Shown here piece after piece: positions 8,273-14,881 of a DNA stretch of 34,490 bases (position 1 is the stretch's first letter; every line of letters begins with the position of its first letter). The DNA comes from an uncultured Coriobacteriia bacterium. Its GTDB lineage: Bacteria > Actinomycetota > Coriobacteriia > Anaerosomatales > Anaerosomataceae. Location: positions 1 to 34,490 of the forward strand of contig CAKMKD010000172.1 in the NCBI GenBank assembly GCA_927439865.1, read 5' to 3'. The position numbers were made by a program, and so were the translations under genes. The notes below the pieces were generated by a model, which worked only from the letters and a program-made list of their open reading frames with translations, was not told the DNA's origin and ran no database searches.

Positions 8273-9265
8273 CTACAGGGCAACTGCTTGCTCGATGCGT
8301 CCGGTGAGATGACCGCGGGCCGCCCGTGCTGCCACCGCGATACCGGCGGCAACCGCGCGCGCGTTGCTGCTGCCATGTCCGATGATGCAGATGCCCCTCA
8401 CGCCAAGCAGCGGGGCTCCCCCATAGACGTCGGGGTTGATGCGCTCCTTGAGTTCCATGAGCGGCTTACGCAGGACGGCAGCGGCCAACGAACGAACGGG
8501 CGATGAGGTCATCGCATCCTTCACCTGCGTGAGAAGCGTCTTCGCGAGCCCCTCGAGCAGCTTGAGTGCCACATTGCCGGTGAAGCCGTCGGTGACTATC
8601 ACGTCCGTTGTCCCGGCTGCGATATCCCTTCCTTCGACATTGCCGATGAACCCCGGCACTGCGTCCACCATGAGCGCGTGCGCTTCCTGCGCGAGCATCG
8701 ACCCCTTGGTGGGTTCCTCGCCGATGTTCAGAAGCCCAACTGATGGTTCAGAAACGCCGAGCACCACCTGAGCATACGCCCGACCCATCAGCCCGAACTG
8801 CACGAGATTCTCCGGCTTGACGTCGGCGTTCGCGCCGATGTCAAGCAAGACGCTTGCTCGCTCGGACGCTGGTACGACCGTGGCGATTGCGGGCCGAGAC
8901 ACGCCCGGTATCCGGCCCATCACGAGCGTTGCTGCGGCCATGCACGCACCGGTGCTGCCCGCCGAGAAGAACCCTGCCGCCTCTTTGTCCCTGACCAGCC
9001 GACACCCGACGACGATCGATGAGTCCTTCTTGGTGCGCACCGCATTCGCGGGATGCTCGGCCATGTCGATGAACTCGGTGGTAGCCACCGCCCGCACCCT
9101 GTCATGGGTTGCCGAGAAGGGATCGACAACGTCAGCGGGACCCGTGAGGACGATCATGAGCGTTGGATCGGCGGCGAGTGCGGCTTCAACGCCTGCAAGC
9201 ACTACCGGGGGCGCATCGTCTCCGCCAAGTGCGTCAACGACGATAGTCACTGCACTGTCTGTCAC
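8273..9265 (-). CDS. plsX: Phosphate acyltransferase PlsX
   Basis: This 330-residue peripheral membrane enzyme makes acyl-phosphate from acyl-ACP, the donor PlsY uses for glycerol-3-phosphate acylation. The N-terminal VVDALGGDDAP motif (residues 9-19), the SAGSTGACMAAA segment, the DIGANADV motif and the FTGNVALKL segment are characteristic. The start is GTG 9265 with AGGAG six bases upstream, just after the stop of the DRTGG gene. It sits between rpmF-side genes and fabH, the classical plsX-fabH order. The FakA/FakB-like pair further upstream would produce or use the same acyl-phosphate, which makes the context consistent. Confidence 0.96.
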   Translation of the reverse strand: MTDSAVTIVVDALGGDDAPPVVLAGVEAALAADPTLMIVLTGPADVVDPFSATHDRVRAVATTEFIDMAEHPANAVRTKKDSSIVVGCRLVRDKEAAGFFSAGSTGACMAAATLVMGRIPGVSRPAIATVVPASERASVLLDIGANADVKPENLVQFGLMGRAYAQVVLGVSEPSVGLLNIGEEPTKGSMLAQEAHALMVDAVPGFIGNVEGRDIAAGTTDVIVTDGFTGNVALKLLEGLAKTLLTQVKDAMTSSPVRSLAAAVLRKPLMELKERINPDVYGGAPLLGVRGICIIGHGSSNARAVAAGIAVAARAARGHLTGRIEQAVAL

Positions 9266-9280
9266 GGACGGCTCCTGTTG

Positions 9281-10348
9281 TCAGCGGTCGAGTTCGAATG
9301 CCTGGACGAGCGCGTCCATATCCACGGAGTGCTCGAACATCTCGCGTATTTTAGCAGCCTTGGTTGCGTCGTGAAGACGCGTGTTCCCCATGAGCCGCTC
9401 CATCTTCTCCACAGCGGTCAGTGTGTCGGTGTCCACCATGATCACCGGAACCCCAAGTTCTTCGGCGCGGGAAAGCACAAGCGATGAGGGCGGAAGGTTT
9501 CCAGTGAGAATGATGCACCGGGTGTTCGTCTCCAGCGCGGCGAGCTGAACATCAGCACGGTCCCCGCCGGTTATCACTGCCTTTCGGGCCTTGCGTCGGA
9601 AGAAGCGGAGCGCCTTGTCCTGCCCCATCGCTCCCACCATGAACGTCTCCACAGGCTCGTCCAGTCGATCGTCCGCTGAAAGCACCGTGCCGTTCAGCGC
9701 CTCGACGATTTCGCGCACCGTCGCCGAGGAAAGCGTGGTGTCCTGCGGGATGAGGCCGAGAATCGGGATACCGCGAGACTTCAGGTACGGGACGACTCGT
9801 CCTGCGATGAAGTCGGCCTGCGATTCGTGAACCCAGTTGAAGATGACGCCGCGAAGCTGATCTCCGAGTCTCCGTGACTCGCAGACGGACGCGTCTGGCA
9901 GGTCGTTGCCGCTCAGGCGGTCCACAAGAAGGACGCGGGCATCAAGCATCATCGCAAGATCAGGCGCCGCCAGCCCGAGCGCTGACGCCTGGAACGGGTC
10001 GCTCGGACCCTCGATCACAACGACATCGCGCTCTGCCGAGCAGACCTCGTACGCCTGCCTTACCGCGGCCACAACGTCACCCTCCTTGTGCGAGAGGACG
10101 CTCTCGATGAGTGCCTGGGTGCGCACCACAGGACAGACGGCCTCCAACGGAGCGGGACGAGCGAGCGTCTTGTTGATGTAGAGCGCGTCTTGGTCCGTGA
10201 GCACGCCGTCCACCGTCACCGGCATCGCACCGTACGGTTTGAAGTACCCGACGTTCAGGCCTCTGGCCGCGAGAATCGAGATGAGCGCGAGGGAGAGCCC
10301 GCTCTTACCCGAGTACGGCGCTGTGGACGTGATGAGGATCGCGTGCAT
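9281..10348 (-). CDS. BioD-like / DRTGG-domain protein (phosphotransacetylase N-terminal-like)
   Basis: This 355-residue protein resembles the regulatory N-terminal half of long phosphotransacetylases (COG0857 type). Residues 1-200 form a dethiobiotin-synthetase-like P-loop NTPase with a STAPYSGKSG loop (residues 8-17) and VVVIEGPSDP. A DRTGG domain follows at about 205-320 (VETFMVGAMGQD, AVITGGDRADVQ). The catalytic acetyltransferase domain of Pta is absent, so it cannot be a phosphotransacetylase itself. I chose ATG 10348 because GGAGG lies six bases upstream; ATG 10354, overlapping the previous stop, has no spacing for it. It follows the ADP-forming acetate-CoA ligase directly and may regulate acetyl-CoA metabolism, but its function is not known. 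Confidence 0.85.
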   Translation of the reverse strand: MHAILITSTAPYSGKSGLSLALISILAARGLNVGYFKPYGAMPVTVDGVLTDQDALYINKTLARPAPLEAVCPVVRTQALIESVLSHKEGDVVAAVRQAYEVCSAERDVVVIEGPSDPFQASALGLAAPDLAMMLDARVLLVDRLSGNDLPDASVCESRRLGDQLRGVIFNWVHESQADFIAGRVVPYLKSRGIPILGLIPQDTTLSSATVREIVEALNGTVLSADDRLDEPVETFMVGAMGQDKALRFFRRKARKAVITGGDRADVQLAALETNTRCIILTGNLPPSSLVLSRAEELGVPVIMVDTDTLTAVEKMERLMGNTRLHDATKAAKIREMFEHSVDMDALVQAFELDR

Positions 10349-10350
10349 TG

Positions 10351-12444
10351 TCATCCTCCGATTCCGATGCGGATGTCGGCAGCGATAGCCCCCGCACCCT
10401 TGTCAGCAACGATAAGGGGATTGATGTCGAGCTCGGTGATCTCAGGAAAGTCAGTCACAAGCGCCGAGACACGCACGATCGTGTCTATGACCGCATCGAG
10501 GTCAGCAGGGTGTTGGCCGCGCGCGCCTCGAAGCAATCCGAATCCACGAATCTCGGACAGCATCGTTCTCGCCTCTTCAGCGGTAACCGGACAGAGCCTG
10601 AACGTGACATCTTTCATGATCTCAACATAGATCCCGCCCAGGCCGAACATCAACAGGGGACCGAACTGCGGGTCGCGGTTGACGCCGATGATGACCTCGC
10701 GTCCCGGATCGAGCATCCGCTGCACAGTGACTCCCCATATCTTCGCTTCGGGCATACGAGCCCGGACGCGCGTAATGATGTCATCGTATGCGGCATCAAG
10801 CTCCGCTTCGTCTTCGATGCCTACCTTGATGCCGCCGATATCGGACTTGTGCAGGATATCCGGGCTCGCGATCTTCAAGACGACCGGGTACCCGACTTCG
10901 GATGCAAGCGATCGGGCAGCATCCAAGTCCGGAGCGATGCCGCCAGCGGGGACGACGATTCCGTACGCCGCAGCGATTCGCGCTGCGGACTGCTCGGTGA
11001 TGAACGTCCTCCCGGCGGCCTGTGCGTGTGCAATCGCGTCGCGAACAACGCCGGTGTCGGCCTCGATGACCGGCGGAGACGTCCGCGGCGCATCGAGCTG
11101 GCGCCGGTACTGGAGCATTGCACCCAGCGTCGCAACGGCGCGCTCGGGAAAATCGAACTGCGGCACCCGGCCTTCGCGAAGGATCGGAATCGCCTCGGCG
11201 ATGGCGGCGCGTCCCATGAAGCTCGCGAACACGGGCAGTCCGGAAGCGTGCGACACCCGCACCACCGCCTGCGCAGTCTCGGCGGCGAGCGTCATCGCCT
11301 GAGGCGTGAGAATCACGAGGATCGCGCGCACATTCGGATCCTTCGCGAGGATTTCGGCCGCTGCTTCGTACCGTTCTGGCGGTGCATCGCCGAGTACATC
11401 AACCGGGTTGTAGAACGCCGAGGCGGGAGGAAGCGCCTCGCGAAGCGCGGTGATCGTCTCGGGCTCCAGGGAAGCGAGCCCTACTCCCGACCGCTCACAA
11501 GCGTCCGTTGCGAGGATCGCCGGCCCACCAGCGTTCGTGAGGATGACGAGACCGGGACCCTCGGGAAGCGGCTGACGCGAGAATCCGACGGCGTAATCGA
11601 ACAGTTCGAGAACCGAGCGCGCGCGGATGACGCCAGCTTTGTGGAATGCCGCGTCATACGCCTGCTCTGAACCCGCCAGACTGCCCGTGTGTGACGAGAC
11701 GGCACGTGCACCGGCGTCGGATCCGCCGGCCTTCAGTGCGATGACGGGTTTGTGCGCAGAGAGCGCAGTGGCAGCCTCGACGAATGCAGCACCGTCACTC
11801 ACAGCTTCCAGATACGCGGCCACAACGGCTGTATCGGGATCATCGGCCCAGGCACGGACGAGATCCACTTCGGAGACATCCGCCTTGTTGCCGAGCGAGA
11901 CGAAGCGCGAAAGCCCGATTCCTTCGCCGGCGGCCCAGTCGAGGACGGCTGTGCCGAGTGCGCCTGACTGCGACATGAAGGCGATTGTGCCCTGCTCGGG
12001 CATCGAGGGCGCGAAGGAAGCGTTTAGGTGGCTCGAAGTTGAGATGATGCCGAGGCAGTTCGGGCCGAGGATTCGGATGCTGTGGCGCGCGGCGGTTGCG
12101 AGCACATCCCGCTCAAGCGCAGCGCCTGCGGGACCGGTCTCCTTGAAGCCCGCCGAGATAACGATGACGGCCCGGATTCCAGCGAGCCCACACGCCTCGA
12201 CGACGGGAGCGACCGCTGGAGCAGGTACCACGATGATCGCGAGATCGACAGGACCCGGGAGAACCGAGACATCGGGATAGCAGACGTGTCCGTGCACCTC
12301 GGTAGCGCGCGGATTCACGGGATATACAGCGCCGGCGAAGCCTGCCGCCAGCAGGTTGTCAAAAATGTAGTGGCCGACTTTCCCTTCTTCACGGGAAACG
12401 CCGACCACTGCCACAGCGTGCGGTGAAAAGAACGATTCGAGCAT
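10351..12444 (-). CDS. Acetate-CoA ligase (ADP-forming), fused alpha-beta subunits
   Basis: This 697-residue single-chain enzyme of the ACD / NDP-forming acyl-CoA synthetase family converts acetyl-CoA, ADP and phosphate to acetate, CoA and ATP, reversibly. Order of domains: CoA-binding Rossmann domain (1-125, with AVVGVSR), succinyl-CoA-ligase-like domain (about 145-290) with the phosphohistidine His252 in SSHTGSLAG, a further ligase-CoA domain, then an ATP-grasp domain (about 470-690) with YPVVLKIASPDILHKSDIGG and ELDINPLIV. ATG 12444 (MLESFFSP) gives the usual family N-terminus; GTG 12456 is an alternative. The gene lies between rpmF and the DRTGG protein inside a lipid/ribosome cluster and suggests ATP formation from acetyl-CoA in an anaerobe. 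Confidence 0.93.
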   Translation of the reverse strand: MLESFFSPHAVAVVGVSREEGKVGHYIFDNLLAAGFAGAVYPVNPRATEVHGHVCYPDVSVLPGPVDLAIIVVPAPAVAPVVEACGLAGIRAVIVISAGFKETGPAGAALERDVLATAARHSIRILGPNCLGIISTSSHLNASFAPSMPEQGTIAFMSQSGALGTAVLDWAAGEGIGLSRFVSLGNKADVSEVDLVRAWADDPDTAVVAAYLEAVSDGAAFVEAATALSAHKPVIALKAGGSDAGARAVSSHTGSLAGSEQAYDAAFHKAGVIRARSVLELFDYAVGFSRQPLPEGPGLVILTNAGGPAILATDACERSGVGLASLEPETITALREALPPASAFYNPVDVLGDAPPERYEAAAEILAKDPNVRAILVILTPQAMTLAAETAQAVVRVSHASGLPVFASFMGRAAIAEAIPILREGRVPQFDFPERAVATLGAMLQYRRQLDAPRTSPPVIEADTGVVRDAIAHAQAAGRTFITEQSAARIAAAYGIVVPAGGIAPDLDAARSLASEVGYPVVLKIASPDILHKSDIGGIKVGIEDEAELDAAYDDIITRVRARMPEAKIWGVTVQRMLDPGREVIIGVNRDPQFGPLLMFGLGGIYVEIMKDVTFRLCPVTAEEARTMLSEIRGFGLLRGARGQHPADLDAVIDTIVRVSALVTDFPEITELDINPLIVADKGAGAIAADIRIGIGG

Positions 12445-12476
12445 GGCCCGTATCACCCTCTCCCCCGAATGCAGAA

Positions 12477-12496
12477 CGGCGCCCGGTCGGGCGCCG
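12477..12496 (-). other. GC hairpin between rpmF and the acetate-CoA ligase gene
   Basis: An 8-bp inverted repeat (CGGCGCCC / GGGCGCCG) with a four-base loop lies just after the rpmF stop. In the transcript it is followed by TTCTGCATTC, which has few T residues, so it would be at best a leaky terminator. It could lower expression of the downstream ligase and lipid genes relative to rpmF, or mark an mRNA 3' end. Confidence 0.4.
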
Positions 12497-12501
12497 ATTC
12501 G

Positions 12502-12678
12502 CTAATCCGTCTCGACGATTTCCTTACCGTCGTAATACCCACAATCGGGGCAGACCCTATGCGGCAGCTTCGGCTGATGGCACTGCGGGCACACCGAGCG
12601 AGCGGGAGCCTCGAGCTTGTGCGAGGAACGGCGGGAGTTCGTGACGGAGCGACCCGTTTTTCTCTTGGGCACTGGCAT
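12502..12678 (-). CDS. rpmF: 50S ribosomal protein L32, zinc-binding form
   Basis: This 58-residue ribosomal protein begins MPVPKRKTGRS and has the L32 zinc ribbon CPQC (30-33) and CPDC (43-46), so it is the zinc-containing C+ form. The ATG at 12678 has AGGGAG about 10 bases upstream. It follows DUF177 after a 122-base spacer; the DUF177-rpmF pair is conserved across bacteria and usually precedes plsX. Here the acetate-CoA ligase and DRTGG genes are inserted between rpmF and plsX. Confidence 0.97.
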   Translation of the reverse strand: MPVPKRKTGRSVTNSRRSSHKLEAPARSVCPQCHQPKLPHRVCPDCGYYDGKEIVETD

Positions 12679-12765
12679 GCTGGTGATTCTCCCTTCAAGG
12701 CGTCGCCTTCGACGCACTGCTTCTGTCTTCATCATGCGCCGAACGGAGCCATGGCGCAAAGCGAC

Positions 12766-12771
12766 ACTATA
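12766..12771 (-). promoter_or_regulatory. Possible -10 box upstream of rpmF
   Basis: TATAGT on the minus strand lies in the 122-base DUF177-rpmF spacer, about 88 bases before the rpmF start. A TTGCTT sequence at 12791-12796 is 19 bases upstream, a longer spacing than ideal. A separate promoter for rpmF would be sensible for a ribosomal protein gene, but the match is weak. Confidence 0.35.
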
Positions 12772-12800
12772 GCACACGAGTGCTGCGGAGAAGCAAGAAC

Positions 12801-13349
12801 TCATGCTCCAGAATCGGGATCCCCGATCATGTCCTTCAGAGCTGCGAATGGCGAGAGAGACAGGTCCGGTTCACACGAGCACGAGCCGGCGGAAAGGTCC
12901 ACGCCGCAGTTCGTGCAGATGCCAGGACAGTCAGGGTCATGCAGCGGGGCGAAGGGTAGCGCCAGGACAAGCGCGGCACGCAACGCCGGCAGCAGGTCTA
13001 TATCGCGCCCGGTGATCGTCTCCGCTTCCTGTTCTTCGGGAATCTCCGCAACCACGCCGGGTCGAACATAGAACCCTTCGACGTCACCAGTTGCGGACAT
13101 CACGAATTCCTTCAGGCATCGCGAGCATGTGGCCCGAACATCGACGGTGACCGTCCCGCTCGCGACGAGGCCGGTGCCCGCGTACGTGAGCGTCACATCC
13201 ACGTCCGCAGGTGCCACCGGAGCGAACTCCTCGGTGCCAAGGAGGATCGGAGCGAGTGGAAACGCAAGCTCGACATCGATCGTGTCTGCAAGTTCGTCAA
13301 TGATTGCCGCGACGTCGACCTTAAGCTCGTTGGGGGTGGCCTCAGCCAC
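12801..13349 (-). CDS. DUF177 (YceD/YlbN-like) protein
   Basis: This 182-residue protein belongs to the DUF177 family, which is linked to 23S rRNA accumulation in other bacteria and nearly always lies before rpmF. Cysteine pairs typical of the family are visible: C75/C78 (CSRC) in the core and C141, C145, C148, C157, C159 near the C-terminus, followed by the LSPFAALKDM tail. I chose GTG 13349 because AAGGTGG lies about 9 bases upstream and it overlaps the previous stop by eight bases. GTG 13382 would add 11 residues but lacks a ribosome site. The molecular activity of the family is not settled. Confidence 0.88.
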   Translation of the reverse strand: MAEATPNELKVDVAAIIDELADTIDVELAFPLAPILLGTEEFAPVAPADVDVTLTYAGTGLVASGTVTVDVRATCSRCLKEFVMSATGDVEGFYVRPGVVAEIPEEQEAETITGRDIDLLPALRAALVLALPFAPLHDPDCPGICTNCGVDLSAGSCSCEPDLSLSPFAALKDMIGDPDSGA

Positions 13350-13803
13350 GCTGGCCGCCCACCTTGCCCTGGAGTCGGTCACGACCGCGCTGGACGGCGG
13401 TCAGCAGCTTGCCGAGATTGACCTCAAGATTTGCGAGCATCTCGTCGGCATAGTCCTCAGCGCCGAGGCGGATCTCCCGCTCACGGGCACGTGCGTTATC
13501 GAGTATATCGGCGGCCTGCTGCTCGGCGAGCTTAACGATCTCCTGATCGCTTGCAATCGCCTGGGCACGGTCGCGCGCCTCTTCAAGAATACGGTTCGCT
13601 TCCTTCTCGGCCTCTTCGAGCATCTCCTGGCGCTCCTTGACGATCCAGCGCGCCTGCTTGAGCTCATCCGGGAAGTTTGCCCGGATCTCGTCGATGATCT
13701 CGTAGACCTTGTCTGGGTCGACCATCTTATTGGCCGAGAACGGCACGTTGCGACCGGAGTCGAGCAGTTCTTCAATCCGATCGATGAGCGCCATGATATC
13801 CAT
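13342..13803 (-). CDS. Coiled-coil protein of unknown role (DivIVA / V-ATPase-H-like)
   Basis: This 153-residue protein is highly charged and rich in Glu, Ala, Arg and Leu. From about residue 30 to 135 it is predicted to be long helices and coiled coil (QEMLEEAEKEANRILEEARD). No catalytic motif or membrane segment is visible. Similar short proteins are often labelled ATPase by weak similarity to V-type ATPase subunit H or DivIVA; nothing here supports ATP hydrolysis. It starts at ATG 13803 with GGGAGG about 9 bases upstream and overlaps DUF177 at its 3' end. The place between coaD and DUF177 is recurrent in related genomes as far as I know, but the function is unknown. Confidence 0.8.
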   Translation of the reverse strand: MDIMALIDRIEELLDSGRNVPFSANKMVDPDKVYEIIDEIRANFPDELKQARWIVKERQEMLEEAEKEANRILEEARDRAQAIASDQEIVKLAEQQAADILDNARAREREIRLGAEDYADEMLANLEVNLGKLLTAVQRGRDRLQGKVGGQRG

Positions 13804-13817
13804 CGTGTAGAACCTCC

Positions 13818-14309
13818 CTATTGGGACTGCTTCAAGCGTGTGGCCAAAGCCTCACATACTGCGTCCGGCACTAGTCCTCGGACGGAACCTCCGTGCCGGG
13901 CTATCTCCTTCACCGCGGAAGAACTCAGGTACGCGTACTCCGGAATCGACATGATGAACATCGTTTCGATGTTCTCATCCAGACGGTAATTGAGCTGTGC
14001 CATCTGGAACTCATGTTCAAAGTCCGTCACTGCGCGAAGGCCCTTGACGATGACCCGCGCGTCCATCTTCTGTGCGAAGTCTACTAGAAGTGTATCAAAA
14101 GGTCGCACGGAGACGTTGGGAAGATGTGTCACCGCATTCGAAATGAATGCTACTCGCTCATCGGGGCTGAAGAGCGGGCCAGCCCCTTTGTCGTGACTGA
14201 GCGCGACGCCAACGACGACTTCGTCGAAGATTCCGGCTGCCCGGCCGATGATATCGAGGTGTCCGGATGTGACCGGATCGAACGTACCCGGGCAGAGCGC
14301 TCGCTTCAC
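13818..14309 (-). CDS. coaD: Phosphopantetheine adenylyltransferase
   Basis: This 163-residue enzyme joins ATP and 4'-phosphopantetheine to dephospho-CoA, the penultimate step of CoA synthesis. The nucleotidyltransferase motif is present as GTFDPVTSGH (T14-x-x-H17), and the C-terminal PEYAYLSSSAVKEIA segment corresponds to the conserved ISSTxVKE motif. Length is typical. It starts at GTG 14309, overlapping the rsmD stop as GTGA, with AAGGGAAG about 8 bases upstream. The rsmD-coaD pairing is highly conserved. It supplies CoA for the acyl carrier protein arm made useful by the downstream fab genes. Confidence 0.97.
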   Translation of the reverse strand: MKRALCPGTFDPVTSGHLDIIGRAAGIFDEVVVGVALSHDKGAGPLFSPDERVAFISNAVTHLPNVSVRPFDTLLVDFAQKMDARVIVKGLRAVTDFEHEFQMAQLNYRLDENIETMFIMSIPEYAYLSSSAVKEIARHGGSVRGLVPDAVCEALATRLKQSQ

Positions 14310-14881
14310 GACGACTGCTTCCCTTCGTACGTTGCGTAGGACACTTCGGTGCTACCGTACCGACGGTCACCATCGGTTCGGAACCCGGCCGGCCACTCGG
14401 GCGTGACATGCCTATCATGCTCGTAGACGACGAGGGCTCCCTCGGCAAGTGAGCCGCTCTTGGAAAGGTCATCCAAGAAGCCGCTGACCTGCGCCGGAAC
14501 GATTCTATAGGGAGGGTCAAGAAAGAGCAACGCGAACGGCCCCCCGTTGAGCGGCCGGGATGCAAGGGCGAACGCGTCACCGGACACCACGGACACCACG
14601 GAACGAGCGCCGAGCGCAGCGATGTTGCGCTCGATGGATTCCCGCGCAGCCCGGTCTGGCTCGATCAGCACCGCGTACGCCGCCCCTCGTGAGAGCGCTT
14701 CGAGCGCAAGGGCGCCGCTCCCTGCGAAGGCGTCTAGCACACGGACTCCTGCAAGATCGCCGATGCGCGATCGTATGGCCGAGAACACCGCTTCACGAAC
14801 GCGGTCGGAAGTGGGGCGCGTGGCGGATCCTACAGGCGCGCCGATAGACCGTCCACGCCATTCACCGGCAACGATTCTCAT
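14306..14881 (-). CDS. rsmD: 16S rRNA (guanine966-N2)-methyltransferase
   Basis: This 191-residue SAM-dependent methyltransferase modifies G966 of 16S rRNA. The N-terminal MRIVAGEWRGR and TRPTSDRVREAVF segments, the SAM-binding DAFAGSGALALEAL (residues 50-63) and the catalytic LDPPY (121-125) are diagnostic. ATG 14881 overlaps the recG stop (ATGA) and has GAGG five bases upstream; a GTG five codons earlier is possible but less likely. The recG-rsmD-coaD order is conserved. Confidence 0.95.
   Translation of the reverse strand: MRIVAGEWRGRSIGAPVGSATRPTSDRVREAVFSAIRSRIGDLAGVRVLDAFAGSGALALEALSRGAAYAVLIEPDRAARESIERNIAALGARSVVSVVSGDAFALASRPLNGGPFALLFLDPPYRIVPAQVSGFLDDLSKSGSLAEGALVVYEHDRHVTPEWPAGFRTDGDRRYGSTEVSYATYEGKQSS

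Noticed and set aside
10348-11670. Long plus-strand open frame opposite the acetate-CoA ligase gene
   Set aside because: It is an antisense shadow: Arg- and Asp-rich with no family motif, no ribosome site, and the opposite strand holds a fully recognisable enzyme. The same applies to 6051-7199, 779-1615, 15580-16395, 16453-17199 and 31404-32405 on the plus strand.
12477-12496. Strong terminator after rpmF
   Set aside because: The hairpin is stable but followed by TTCTGCATTC, too poor in T for a confident intrinsic terminator; kept only as a hairpin.
13350-13382. Upstream GTG start for the DUF177 gene
   Set aside because: It lacks a ribosome site and would lengthen the overlap with the previous gene; GTG 13349 has AAGGTGG at a good distance.
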